NCBI RefSeq assembly: GCF_023349185.1
Contig: NZ_JAKIKY010000005.1
Location: 62,001-126,000 of the forward strand
Reading direction: 5' to 3'
DNA length: 64,000 nt
From: Shewanella aquimarina
GTDB lineage: Bacteria; Pseudomonadota; Gammaproteobacteria; Enterobacterales; Shewanellaceae
The notes below the pieces were generated by a model. The model was not told the DNA's origin, did no database searches, and saw nothing but the letters and a program-made list of their open reading frames with translations. Positions 46,559 through 55,689 of this stretch are shown here, piece after piece. Position 1 is the first letter of the stretch. Each line of letters opens with the position of its first letter. The position numbers and the translations under genes are program-made.

Positions 46559-47011
46559 CTACTTCTCCTGAGCGGCTCTGACGCGGGCGATGGCCGAGTC
46601 CAGGGCATAGCGATAGCCTTGTTCTCCCAGGCCGCAGATGACGCCGACCGCCTTGTCGGAGAAGTAGGAGTGATGCCTGAAGGCCTCTCTGGCGTGCACG
46701 TTAGAGAGGTGCACCTCGATGAAGGGGATGGCGACGCCGAGCAGGGCGTCTCTTAGGGCCACGCTGGTGTGGGTAAAGGCCGCCGGATTGATGATGATGA
46801 AGTCGGCGTCGCTCTGATGGATGGCGTCGATCAGCTCATGTTCGGCGTTGGACTGAATATGATCCAGGCTGGCGCCTTGCTCACCAGCTAGCAGCTTAAG
46901 CTGCTCGACGATCTGCGCCAGGGTGTGATGACCATAGTGGCCGGGCTCGCGTCGACCCAGCAGGTTGAGGTTGGGGCCGTTCACCAGGAGAATTTTCACC
47001 GCTTTACTCAT
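46559..47011 (-). CDS. aroQ: 3-dehydroquinate dehydratase, type II
   Basis: 150 residues from the ATG at 47011 (AAGG about eight bases upstream). Signatures: [21 protein letters not shown] with the catalytic Tyr, [30 protein letters not shown] and [20 protein letters not shown]. The dodecameric enzyme dehydrates 3-dehydroquinate in the shikimate pathway. It is six bases before accB, in an operon. Confidence 0.95.
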   Translation of the reverse strand: MSKAVKILLVNGPNLNLLGRREPGHYGHHTLAQIVEQLKLLAGEQGASLDHIQSNAEHELIDAIHQSDADFIIINPAAFTHTSVALRDALLGVAIPFIEVHLSNVHAREAFRHHSYFSDKAVGVICGLGEQGYRYALDSAIARVRAAQEK

Positions 47012-47127
47012 GCACAACACCTTATGGATTCAGTCTTTTAAGTCAGATACCTGCAACTTAGCACACTTATCGGCGATTTTGGCGTCTCGTTAGTAAAAAT
47101 CAAGATGAGGCAAAGAGTGAGGACGGA

Positions 47128-47538
47128 TTAGAACTGCTTCTGCCTGAGGGCCTTGGTGGCGCCGCGCTGTTTCTTGGTATCGACCCGCCTGCGCTGGCTG
47201 GCCTTGGTAGGCTTGGTGGCGACACGTTTCTTGGCGGTGTGGCCGACGCTGGCCACCAGGGCGATAAACTGTTCCAGCGCCGTCTGACGGTTGGCGTCCT
47301 GGCTGCGGCTGGCCTGACACTTGATGATGATCTTGCCGCTCTTGGTGATGCGGTGGTCGGCCTTGGCGAGCAGGCGTTGCTGGTAAAACTCCGGCAGCGA
47401 GGATTGGCGAATGTCGAAGATCAGCTGAGCCGCGGTGGAGACCTTGTTGAGGTGCTGGCCACCGGCGCCGCTGGAGCGGATGAATTGCCATTCCAGTTCG
47501 TTATCGGCTATTTGGACGCGCTGAGAGATCTTTATCAA
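47128..47538 (-). CDS. arfB: Peptidyl-tRNA hydrolase ArfB (ribosome rescue)
   Basis: 136 residues. The release-factor GGQ motif is in IRSSGAGGQHLNKVSTAAQL (GGQ 26-28). The basic C-terminal tail (KKRVATKPTKASQRRRVDTKKQRGATKALRQKQF) enters the empty mRNA channel of stalled ribosomes. ArfB hydrolyses peptidyl-tRNA on non-stop complexes. It is monocistronic. Confidence 0.94.
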   Translation of the reverse strand: MIKISQRVQIADNELEWQFIRSSGAGGQHLNKVSTAAQLIFDIRQSSLPEFYQQRLLAKADHRITKSGKIIIKCQASRSQDANRQTALEQFIALVASVGHTAKKRVATKPTKASQRRRVDTKKQRGATKALRQKQF

Positions 47539-47650
47539 CTGAGGGCTCGCTTGTCGGCATGTTCGGCTTATTTGATCTAGACCTGTATCATTGGCTAGTC
47601 AAAATGATGCAAAATGGTCGCCAAATTAGGCGCCTTATCGGAGTGTGAGT

Positions 47651-48034
47651 ATGTTATGTCAAATCGCCGATATCACCAATGGGGTGATCAGTTTATTTGC
47701 CAGCGGGCGATTGTCGACCCAGGACTATTGCAGCAAGATAGTCCCCATCATTGAGGAATATCAGCAGGCCTCGGGCAAGGTGTGTCTCTATATCGAGGCC
47801 GATGTGCTGCTGGAAGGCTGGGAGAGCCAGTCACTCTCTGGCGTGGGTGAGCTGCAACTGCCCAGGTTCGATGCCTTGGTGCTGGTGGGCGGGCCCGATT
47901 GGTTTGGTAACGCCGTGCGCCTCATGGGCCCCTTTATGCAGGGGGAGGTGGCGTGGTATGCTCTCGAGGATAAGCCCCAGGCTATCGAGTGGATCACCGC
48001 TAAGCTGAGTTGTCCACTGGTGCGCGAGTCTTAG
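47651..48034 (+). CDS. SpoIIAA-like/STAS fold protein
   Basis: 127 residues from the ATG at 47651 with CGGAG seven bases upstream. Alternating strand-helix pattern (ISLFASGRLSTQDYCSKIVPIIEEYQQASGKVCLYIEADVLLEGW ... FDALVLVGGPDWFGNAVRLMGPFMQGEVAWYAL) fits the SpoIIAA-like domain (PF11964). Members are small cytosolic proteins, possibly lipid- or partner-binding; their role is unknown. Confidence 0.75.
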   Translation: MLCQIADITNGVISLFASGRLSTQDYCSKIVPIIEEYQQASGKVCLYIEADVLLEGWESQSLSGVGELQLPRFDALVLVGGPDWFGNAVRLMGPFMQGEVAWYALEDKPQAIEWITAKLSCPLVRES

Positions 48035-48083
48035 GCTCGGTGACTGGGAACAACATTATCTGACCTCCTAAAGGAATATCTTC

Positions 48084-48266
48084 ATGTTAAAATCTTCACT
48101 CTCTCTGACATCTGCTGCACTGGCCCTGGCTCTGATGGCGTCACTTTCTGGTTGTGCTCCCGAGGTAGGTAGCGAAAAGTGGTGTAAGCAGATGGAAGAT
48201 AAGCCTAAGGGTGACTGGACGGCTAACGAAGCCGCCGACTACACCAAGCATTGCGTATTCAAGTAA
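48084..48266 (+). CDS. Small lipoprotein, DUF3012
   Basis: 60 residues. Lipoprotein signal with lipobox LSGC (Cys24). The mature part APEVGSEKWCKQMEDKPKGDWTANEAADYTKHCVF has two Cys and a KPKGDWTANEA motif typical of DUF3012. Anchored to a membrane lipid; function unknown. AAAGGA precedes the ATG. Confidence 0.88.
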   Translation: MLKSSLSLTSAALALALMASLSGCAPEVGSEKWCKQMEDKPKGDWTANEAADYTKHCVFK

Positions 48267-48407
48267 TGACTTTGCGGGTGGCAAGTGTGATCTGGCTGGC
48301 ATGACGGGAGGAATCTCCTGTTAATTTAGCGATAGCCGTGGAACTATTTGCCACCCCTTGAGTCTGATTACTCGACCTTTTTACGCTTTTTCCCCTTTGG
48401 AGTTTGC

Positions 48408-48839
48408 TTGAGTCGCTTCTTTCGACAACTGGTTCACAAGATTGCCTTGATGATGATCGCCGTAGTCGCACTGCAGTTTGCAGGGGCGAATCTTGGCGCG
48501 CATCAGTTGCATCTTGGCAGCCATGAAGAGGAGAGCGAAACCCATCCCCATCTGCAGTTTACTGCCGAAGTGGTGAGCCTGGCTCAGTGTGTCGATTGCC
48601 AGTGCGCCTTCGATGAGCCCGAGCTAGAGACGCCACATCAACACCAGATCAGCAAGACAGAGACTCAGACCTTCGATCTCTGCCTCGACTGCCAGTGTCA
48701 TGGCGGTCACGTGACCTTAGTGTCTCAGCTGGCCCTGACCCCTTCTGTGCCCGTGAGCGATGAGCCCGCGAGCGCCAGATTGCACTACCTGCCACCAGAG
48801 CAACAAGCGGCTTATCGCCCACCCATCTTACTTTCTTAA
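48408..48839 (+). CDS. Cys/His-rich exported protein ahead of a metal efflux operon
   Basis: About 143 residues. A TTG start at 48408 has GGAG five bases upstream; earlier open codons are less likely. A hydrophobic segment (KIALMMIAVVALQFAGANLGA) suggests a signal or anchor. The rest is rich in His and Cys, including HQLHLGSHEEESETHPH, CVDCQCAFDE and CLDCQCHGGH. The paired CxxCxC motifs look like metal ligands. It precedes the tripartite heavy-metal pump, so a periplasmic metal sensor or chaperone is reasonable inference. Confidence 0.65.
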   Translation: MSRFFRQLVHKIALMMIAVVALQFAGANLGAHQLHLGSHEEESETHPHLQFTAEVVSLAQCVDCQCAFDEPELETPHQHQISKTETQTFDLCLDCQCHGGHVTLVSQLALTPSVPVSDEPASARLHYLPPEQQAAYRPPILLS

Positions 48840-49051
48840 TCTTCTGAAAATAATGCCTTTTCAGGCCCTGTGTATGGCGCGGGCACTGTTGGGTTACCGT
48901 TTTTTATCGGGCGTTCTCTGTTAACTGCCAGACTTGGGCCGTGGTGAATTATCTTGCCGCGGGTCGATGCTGTGCGTTTGCCTGCCTGGCTAAGGCTAGC
49001 CATGCCTTGGCAGGCAGCAGAGAAGCCTGATCCTTAAGATTAGGAATTGCG

Positions 49052-50332
49052 ATGAGAAAGAGCTTAATCGCCACCGCATTATTGGGCGCCATATGGGGCG
49101 CGCCACTGTTCGCCGAAACCCTTTACTCAGAAGCGGGAGAAATTGCGCCGGCCCCCTTGCTGGCGCAGATAGATAAAACAGGTTTTCAGGGCTGGCTCGC
49201 TCCCTTGATGAGCAAGGTGAATCAACTGCCTGAGATCCAGGCGCAGCAGGCCAAGGTTCGTCAGGCTAGGCTCTTGGTTGAGGCCGCAGACAGGCCCGTC
49301 TATAACCCCGAGCTGGGGGTGAGCTACCAAAATGCCAGCGAAGATACCTATACCCTGGAGGTGAGTCAGACCCTAGACTGGGGCGACAAGCGTGGGGTGG
49401 CGACACGTGTTGCCCAGCTCGAGGCCGAGATCTTGCTGGCCGATAATCGTCTGGCCCGCAGCCAGCTCTATGGAGAACTCTTGATGGCGCTGGTGGAGCA
49501 GGCGCAGCAGGCGAAATTACTCGCCTTTCAGGGAGGTTTGCTAGAGAGCGCCAAACAGCAGGTCGCCATCGCCAAGCAGCAGTTGGAGGCGGGGGCCCTG
49601 TCACGGGCCGAGCTGCAGCTGATGCAGCTGGATCTGGCCAGTAAGGCCGCGGATCACGCGAGTGCAGAGCAGGCCTCGCTGGCCGCCGATGCCAGCGTGC
49701 TCAGCCGCTTTGGTGAGCTGGAGTTGCCCTTCGCCGAGTTTATCGGCGCCCTCGGCACAGCGGCGAGTGGCGAGGTTGGCCCCGAGCTGCCCGCATTGGC
49801 CGGCGCCTACCAGCAGGTGATGATGGCCAAACTTGCCAGCCAGCAGGTGGCGGCAGATACCAGCGCCGATCCCAGTATCACTTTGAGCGCCGAGCGTGAA
49901 GGCGAGGAGAACAAGCTGGGAGTGGGGCTGTCGATCCCGATTCAGATCCGCAACGATTATCGCCAGGCAAAGGCCGCGGCCGGAACTCAGGTCGCCATCG
50001 CCGAGCAAGATTATCTGGCCCGTGAGCGTAGCCTCACTCAGGCCGCCAAACTCTTTCACCTAAGCCTGCCCAGGCTGCAGCAGCGTTACCGCGAGTGGCG
50101 TGAGTTGGTGCTTACCTCTGGCGCCGGTGTGCAGGATGCCCTGTCACAGCAATGGCGTGCGGGCGACATCAGCACCAGCGACTATCTGCAGGGGCAGCGG
50201 CAGCTGGCAAACAGCTATCTGGCGGGCCTCTCCCTCGAGAGCGCCCTCTACCGCAGCTGGCTCGACTGGATGGGGCAGAGCGGTCAGCTGGAGGAATACC
50301 TGCAGCGTCAGCTCGGCCGCGAAGGCGTTTAG
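49052..50332 (+). CDS. TolC-family outer membrane factor of heavy-metal RND pump (CzcC-like)
   Basis: 426 residues with a signal peptide (cleavage after LFA, about 21). Two long heptad-repeat halves (alpha-barrel) and Gln/Ala-rich helices match the outer membrane efflux family. The region SVSQTLDWGDKRGVATRVAQLEAEI-like at about 105-130 is typical of CzcC. It forms the outer membrane exit duct. First of czcC-B-A order with an adaptor 60 bases downstream. Confidence 0.88.
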   Translation: MRKSLIATALLGAIWGAPLFAETLYSEAGEIAPAPLLAQIDKTGFQGWLAPLMSKVNQLPEIQAQQAKVRQARLLVEAADRPVYNPELGVSYQNASEDTYTLEVSQTLDWGDKRGVATRVAQLEAEILLADNRLARSQLYGELLMALVEQAQQAKLLAFQGGLLESAKQQVAIAKQQLEAGALSRAELQLMQLDLASKAADHASAEQASLAADASVLSRFGELELPFAEFIGALGTAASGEVGPELPALAGAYQQVMMAKLASQQVAADTSADPSITLSAEREGEENKLGVGLSIPIQIRNDYRQAKAAAGTQVAIAEQDYLARERSLTQAAKLFHLSLPRLQQRYREWRELVLTSGAGVQDALSQQWRAGDISTSDYLQGQRQLANSYLAGLSLESALYRSWLDWMGQSGQLEEYLQRQLGREGV

Positions 50333-50399
50333 TCGCGCTAAGGCGCTAAAGCTAGCGAGCGGATTTTAGCAAAACGGATAAAGAATTTAGGTGAAAAGT

Positions 50400-51623
50400 A
50401 TGAAGAATCAATCAAATAACAAACGTTTCCTACAGTTAAGCCCATTGATGCGGGCCATGGGCTTTGGCGCCCTGATGACGATGACGGCCATGGGCGGGGT
50501 CGCCCTCGGCGCGGAGGGACATGATCATAGTGCCGAGCCGGACAATAAGCCGCTGACACAAGAGTCGACACTAGCGCAGGCTAGGAATCAGAGCGAGGAT
50601 CATGGCGACCAAGAGGCCCATGGTGGCGAGCTAGTGCTCAGCGAGGAGCAGCGTCAGCTGGCGGGGATCCGTGTAGGGCAGGTAAGCAGTCAGGGCTTCA
50701 GTCTGGCCGCGGTCGCGACGGCCACCCTGGTGGTGGACAGGGAGCGTACCGTGACCCTGGCACCTCAGCTGGATGTGCGGGTGCTGGCGCGTCATGTGGT
50801 GCCGGGACAGGAGGTCGCCAAGGGCCAGCCCCTGTTGACCTTGGGAGGGGCCGCCGTGGCTCAAGCCCAGGCGGATTACATCAATGCCGCGGCCGAGTGG
50901 GGCCGGGTTAAACGCATGAGCCAGAGCGCGGTGAGTGCCAGCCGCCGTCTGCAGGCCCAGGTGGATGCAGAGCTCAAACGCGCCATACTCGAGGCCCTCA
51001 AGATGACGCCGGCGCAGATCGAGGCGCTGGAATCGGATCCCGAAATCATAGGCAGCTATCGGCTGCTGGCACCGCTTGCTGGTAGGGTGCAGCAGGATGT
51101 GGCCATGCGCGGACAGGTATTTGCCGGTGGCACCGCCCTGATGCAGCTCACCGACGAGTCTCACCTCTGGGTCGAGGCGCAGGTGACGCCGACTCAGTCT
51201 CAACAGATCAAGGTAGGCAGTAAGGCGCTGGTGAAGGTGGGCGACTTTAGCCTGGAGGCCGAGGTGATCGGCCGCTCCCATGAGATCGACAGCGTCACCC
51301 GCACCGAGCAGATCTTGGTGGCCTTCGCCAATCCGGGCCACGTGCTGCACGCCGGTCAGTTTGCCGAGATCTATCTGGCCGACAACAACCAGGATGGAGT
51401 GATCTTGCCCGATGCGGCGCTGACCCGCGGCGGTGATGGCGACTGGCAGGTGTTTGTCGAAGAGGGGGATGGCTTCGAGGCCGTCGAGGTCGAGGTGAGT
51501 GAGCGCCAACGCGGCATGAACCTGGTGCAGGGGCTGAGCCCCAAGATGCGTGTAGTTGTCTCGGGCGCCTTCTTCCTGGCGTCAGAGCAGGCCAAGTCAG
51601 GCTTCGACATTCACAACCACTAA
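50400..51623 (+). CDS. Periplasmic adaptor of heavy-metal RND pump (CzcB-like)
   Basis: About 407 residues from the ATG at 50400 (AGG eight bases upstream); a GTG three codons earlier overlaps that site. After a hydrophobic anchor, a His/Asp/Glu-rich stretch (EGHDHSAEPDNK ... EDHGDQEAHGGEL) probably binds metal. Lipoyl/barrel-sandwich halves (LDVRVLARHVVPGQEVAKGQPLLTLGG; LAPLAGRVQQDVAMRGQVFAGGTAL) flank a helical hairpin, then the beta-barrel domain. It bridges the inner pump to the outer duct. Confidence 0.9.
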   Translation: MKNQSNNKRFLQLSPLMRAMGFGALMTMTAMGGVALGAEGHDHSAEPDNKPLTQESTLAQARNQSEDHGDQEAHGGELVLSEEQRQLAGIRVGQVSSQGFSLAAVATATLVVDRERTVTLAPQLDVRVLARHVVPGQEVAKGQPLLTLGGAAVAQAQADYINAAAEWGRVKRMSQSAVSASRRLQAQVDAELKRAILEALKMTPAQIEALESDPEIIGSYRLLAPLAGRVQQDVAMRGQVFAGGTALMQLTDESHLWVEAQVTPTQSQQIKVGSKALVKVGDFSLEAEVIGRSHEIDSVTRTEQILVAFANPGHVLHAGQFAEIYLADNNQDGVILPDAALTRGGDGDWQVFVEEGDGFEAVEVEVSERQRGMNLVQGLSPKMRVVVSGAFFLASEQAKSGFDIHNH

Positions 51624-51635
51624 GAGGTAGCCCCT

Positions 51636-54600
51636 ATGCTTCAGAAACTTATCGATAGCGCGATACGCAATCGGCTTCTGGTGGCCCTGGCGCTGCTGTG
51701 TGGTGTGGTAGCCAGCGTCGCCATGTTACCTAAGCTCAATCTCGATGCCTTTCCCGATGTCACCAATGTACAGGTGACGGTCAACACCGCCGCCGAGGGG
51801 CTGGCGGCCGAGGAGGTGGAAAAGCTGATCAGCTACCCGGTGGAATCGGCCATGTATGCCCTGCCATCGGTGACCGAGGTGCGCTCCTTATCGCGCACCG
51901 GTCTCTCTATAGTGACTGTGGTGTTTGCCGAGGGCACAGATATCTACTTTGCCCGTCAGCAGGTATTCGAGCAGTTGCAGGCCGCCAGGGAGATGATCCC
52001 TGATGGGGTGGGGGTGCCCGAGATAGGCCCCAACACCTCGGGTTTGGGACAGATCTATCAGTACATCCTACGGGCGACACCCGAGTCCGGCATAGACGCC
52101 GCCGAGCTGCGGAGCCTCAACGACTATCTGGTGAAACTCATCATGATGCCGGTAGGAGGGGTGACCGACGTGCTCTCCTTCGGGGGCGAGGTGCGTCAAT
52201 ATCAGGTGCAGATAGAGCCCAACAAGCTGCGCAGCTATGGCCTCTCTATGGCCCAGGTGACCCAGGCGCTGGAGAGCAACAACCGCAACGCCGGTGGCTG
52301 GTTTATGGACCAGGGACAGGAGCAGCTGGTGGTGCGCGGCTACGGCTTGCTGCCTGCGGGTGAGGCTGGCCTGGCGGCCATCGCCCAGATCCCACTCACA
52401 GAGACAGGCGGCACGCCTGTGCGGGTGGCCGACATCGCCAAGGTGGACTTTGGCGCCGAGATCCGTGTGGGTGCGGTGACCATGACCCGCCGCGACGATG
52501 CCGGAACGCCGCAGGCGCTGGGCGAAGTCGTCGCCGGCGTGGTGCTTAAGCGTATGGGGGCCAACACCAAGGCGACCATTGACGATATCTCGGCCCGCAC
52601 CGCCATGATAGAACAGGCCCTGCCCAAGGGGGTCTCCTTCGAGGTGTTCTACGATCAGGCGGATCTGGTGAACAAGGCGGTAGAGACGGTGCGCGATGCC
52701 CTCTTGATGGCCTTCCTGTTTATCGTGGTTATCCTGGCGCTGTTTCTGGTGAATCTGCGCGCGACTTTGTTGGTGCTGCTCTCTATCCCAGTCTCCATCG
52801 GCCTGGCCTTGATGGTGATGGCCTACTTTGGCATGTCGGCCAACCTGATGTCCCTCGGCGGGCTGGCGGTGGCTATCGGCATGCTGGTGGATGGCTCAGT
52901 GGTGATGGTGGAGAACATCTTTAAGCATCTGACCCAGCCGGACAGACGCCATTTCGATCAGGCCAAGGCCCGCGCTTCGGGTGAGTGTGACCCCTACCAT
53001 GGCGAGGAAGATGGTCGGGAGGAAGGAGAGCGCAGCGGCATCGCCCTGAGGGTGATGCTGGCCGCCAAGGAGGTGTGCAGCCCCATCTTCTTCGCCACCG
53101 CCATCATCATAGTGGTGTTTGCGCCACTGTTTGCCCTGGAAGGGGTAGAGGGCAAGCTGTTTCAGCCGATGGCGGTGAGCATCATTCTGGCCATGGTGGC
53201 GGCGCTGTTTGTTGCCCTGATCGGCGTGCCGGCCCTGGCTGTCTATCTGTTTAAGCGTGGCGTGACCCTGAGAGAGAGCCCGGTTCTCAAGCCGGTGGAG
53301 GCCCTGTATCGTCATCTGCTTAGTGCCACCATGGGCAGGCCCAAGTTAGTGCTAGTGACGGCGGTGACCCTGTTCGGCATCAGCATGGCGCTACTGCCGA
53401 GGCTAGGTACCGAGTTTGTGCCCGAGCTCGAGGAGGGCACCATCAACCTGAGGGTGACCCTGGCGCCAACCGCCAGCCTGAGTACCTCATTGGATGTGGC
53501 GCCCAAGCTCGAGGCCATGTTGATGACCTTTCCTGAGGTCGATTACGCCCTGAGCCGTATCGGCGCCCCGGAACTGGGCGGCGATCCTGAGCCTGTGAGC
53601 AACATAGAGATCTATATCGGCCTCAAGCCGATCGAGCAGTGGGAACACGCCGAGAACCGTCTCGAGCTACAGCGCAAGATGGAGGAGAAGCTGAGCGTCT
53701 TCCCCGGCCTGCTGTTTACTTTCTCACAGCCCATCGCCACCCGTGTCGATGAGTTGCTTTCAGGGGTGAAGGCCCAGCTGGCGATCAAGCTGTTTGGCCC
53801 AGATCTCGAGGTGCTCTCCAGCAAGGGACAGGAGCTCAGCGAGCTGGTGTCGGGTATCGAGGGCGCGGTCGATGTCTCCCTGGAGCAGGTGTCCGGCGAG
53901 GCCCAGCTGGTGGTGCGTCCCAAGCGCGATCTGCTGGCCCGCTATGGCATCAGCGTCGATGAGGTGATGAGCCTGGTGAGTCAGGGCATAGGCGGTGTCA
54001 GCGCCGGGCAGGTGATCGACGGCAACGCCAGATACGACATCAATGTGCGTCTGGCCAGCCAATATCGCAGCGCGCCCGATGCGCTGGAAGATCTCCTGCT
54101 CAGCGGCGTAAATGGTGCGACCGTACGTCTGGGCGAAGTGGCCGATGTGGTGGTCGAGATGGCGCCGCCCAATATTCGCCGTGACGATGTGCAGCGCCGG
54201 GTGGTGGTGCAGGCCAACGTGTCGGGACGCGATATGGGCTCTGTGGTGAAGGATATCTACGCCATAGTGCCTCAGGCGGATCTACCGCCGGGCTATACGG
54301 TCGTGGTCGGCGGTCAGTATGAGAACCAGCAGCGGGCGCAGCAGAAGCTGATGTTGGTGGTGCCCATCTCCATCGCCCTGATCGCCCTGTTGCTCTACTT
54401 CTCTTTCGGCTCCATCAAGCAGGTGGGGCTGATCATGGCCAACGTGCCACTGGCGCTGATCGGCGGCGTGGTGGCCCTCTATGTCAGCGGCACCTATCTG
54501 TCTGTGCCCAGCTCCATAGGCTTTATCACCCTGTTTGGGGTGGCAGTGCTCAATGGCGTTGTTTTGGTGGACTCGATCAACCAGAGGCGCGCCTCGGGAG

Positions 54601-54866
54601 AAGCCCTCTACACCAGCGTGTATGAAGGCACTGTGGGCCGCCTGCGCCCCGTATTGATGACGGCGCTGACCTCGGCGCTGGGGTTGATCCCAATACTCCT
54701 GTCTAGCGGTGTGGGCAGCGAGATCCAAAAGCCGCTGGCGGTGGTGATCATAGGCGGCCTGTTTAGCTCTACCGCGCTGACGCTGCTGGTGTTGCCGACC
54801 CTGTATCGCTGGCTCTACGAGACCAAGGCGCTTAAGGGGGGCAAGGAGTTGGAAGCCCTAGACTAG
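51636..54866 (+). CDS. Heavy-metal efflux RND transporter, CzcA/CusA family
   Basis: 1076 residues, twelve membrane helices with two large periplasmic loops. The N-terminus LIDSAIRNRLLVALALLCGVVASVAMLPKLNLDAFPDVTNVQV is typical of the HME-RND family. TM4 reads AIGMLVDGSVVMVEN, keeping the second Asp and Glu of the proton relay but with no Asp at the first position of the CzcA motif. An acidic, His-containing cytoplasmic insert (DPYHGEEDGREEGE) follows. It exports divalent or monovalent metals by proton antiport. Metal specificity cannot be read from sequence. Confidence 0.92.
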   Translation: MLQKLIDSAIRNRLLVALALLCGVVASVAMLPKLNLDAFPDVTNVQVTVNTAAEGLAAEEVEKLISYPVESAMYALPSVTEVRSLSRTGLSIVTVVFAEGTDIYFARQQVFEQLQAAREMIPDGVGVPEIGPNTSGLGQIYQYILRATPESGIDAAELRSLNDYLVKLIMMPVGGVTDVLSFGGEVRQYQVQIEPNKLRSYGLSMAQVTQALESNNRNAGGWFMDQGQEQLVVRGYGLLPAGEAGLAAIAQIPLTETGGTPVRVADIAKVDFGAEIRVGAVTMTRRDDAGTPQALGEVVAGVVLKRMGANTKATIDDISARTAMIEQALPKGVSFEVFYDQADLVNKAVETVRDALLMAFLFIVVILALFLVNLRATLLVLLSIPVSIGLALMVMAYFGMSANLMSLGGLAVAIGMLVDGSVVMVENIFKHLTQPDRRHFDQAKARASGECDPYHGEEDGREEGERSGIALRVMLAAKEVCSPIFFATAIIIVVFAPLFALEGVEGKLFQPMAVSIILAMVAALFVALIGVPALAVYLFKRGVTLRESPVLKPVEALYRHLLSATMGRPKLVLVTAVTLFGISMALLPRLGTEFVPELEEGTINLRVTLAPTASLSTSLDVAPKLEAMLMTFPEVDYALSRIGAPELGGDPEPVSNIEIYIGLKPIEQWEHAENRLELQRKMEEKLSVFPGLLFTFSQPIATRVDELLSGVKAQLAIKLFGPDLEVLSSKGQELSELVSGIEGAVDVSLEQVSGEAQLVVRPKRDLLARYGISVDEVMSLVSQGIGGVSAGQVIDGNARYDINVRLASQYRSAPDALEDLLLSGVNGATVRLGEVADVVVEMAPPNIRRDDVQRRVVVQANVSGRDMGSVVKDIYAIVPQADLPPGYTVVVGGQYENQQRAQQKLMLVVPISIALIALLLYFSFGSIKQVGLIMANVPLALIGGVVALYVSGTYLSVPSSIGFITLFGVAVLNGVVLVDSINQRRASGEALYTSVYEGTVGRLRPVLMTALTSALGLIPILLSSGVGSEIQKPLAVVIIGGLFSSTALTLLVLPTLYRWLYETKALKGGKELEALD

Positions 54867-55053
54867 TTTGTTGCACCAAGACTAAGTGATTCGATGGGGC
54901 CAGGGACGGCCGGAGGCAGCGGTGTTTTCAGTTTGCCATCGCAGTTGCGCCTCCTTGGTGATGCTTGAGGGAATGAGACCTCCTCCTTTCAGCCTCTGCT
55001 CATTACTAACCTTGTGAGGAGAGACCCTAAGGGGAATTCCTTAAAGTGAACAC

Positions 55054-55078
55054 GCGCGGCAGGAGGCCGCGCTTTTTC
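55054..55078 (+). terminator. Intrinsic terminator downstream of the metal pump
   Basis: GCGCGGC-AGGAG-GCCGCGC followed by five T, about 190 bases after the pump stop codon. Confidence 0.8.
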
Positions 55079-55095
55079 GTCTTTTCAAGCTGCTC

Positions 55096-55134
55096 TTTCA
55101 AAGTACTGTTTCAAAGTACTGCTCCAAAGTGCTG
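55096..55134. repeat. 13-bp tandem repeat, three units
   Basis: TTTCAAAGTACTG twice (55096-55108, 55109-55121), then CTCCAAAGTGCTG. It lies in the long gap before the porin gene. No function apparent. Confidence 0.75.
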
Positions 55135-55689
55135 TATTAAACTGTCATTTCAAACGGCTTTAGCTCCATAGTCTTGCCCGCCTAGGGCGTGGAGGATTGA
55201 TACGCTTTGAGCTATATGCCGCTAGATGGACAAACCTCATACTCCCTAGATAATGGTTGAAGCAGAGCTTAGCGATAGATGCTTACGTCCCCTCCAGTCA
55301 CCTCCTATTTTGATTTGATCTGTAACTAATTTTCCGCATTTTTACCGATGCTTTATCCTTGCTGTATCGCAATTTTCTGTAGTTTTTGGGTGAAATGTGT
55401 TAAATTTTTTCACCTAATGCTCAGAGCGAACTCATTTTTGTTCGATTTGGGTCACATCTTTGCTGTCGTCGATAATAATACTAATAACTTTCATGATTTG
55501 AGTGCTAATTATTTTAGCTCGATGTTTATTCATTTTGCTAAGCGTATGAGGGCTCTGGTTTCCATGGTGACCATCTACCTGCTTGACTTAGCGGGTGAGG
55601 TGCTTTTGGCCTAAGTGCGCTCTGGTTTCTATACTCATGATGTTGATGGCAGCTTAAAAGCAGAAAACTAAATAAATCAAAGAGGATGA

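Larger units (their letters stand above)
54867..55689. other. Long intergenic region between metal pump and porin genes
   Basis: About 820 bases. Beyond the terminator and the 13-bp repeats, no convincing gene is seen; an 88-codon frame at 55348-55614 lacks a ribosome site and protein-like composition. The 55300-55680 half is AT-rich with TTTCACC and GGGTCACATC patches that could be parts of CRP sites. A long porin leader or an sRNA gene could hide here. Confidence 0.4.

Noticed and set aside
55348..55614. 88-codon open frame before the porin.
   Set aside because: No ribosome site, and an odd composition rich in Phe and Cys in AT-rich DNA; more likely chance.
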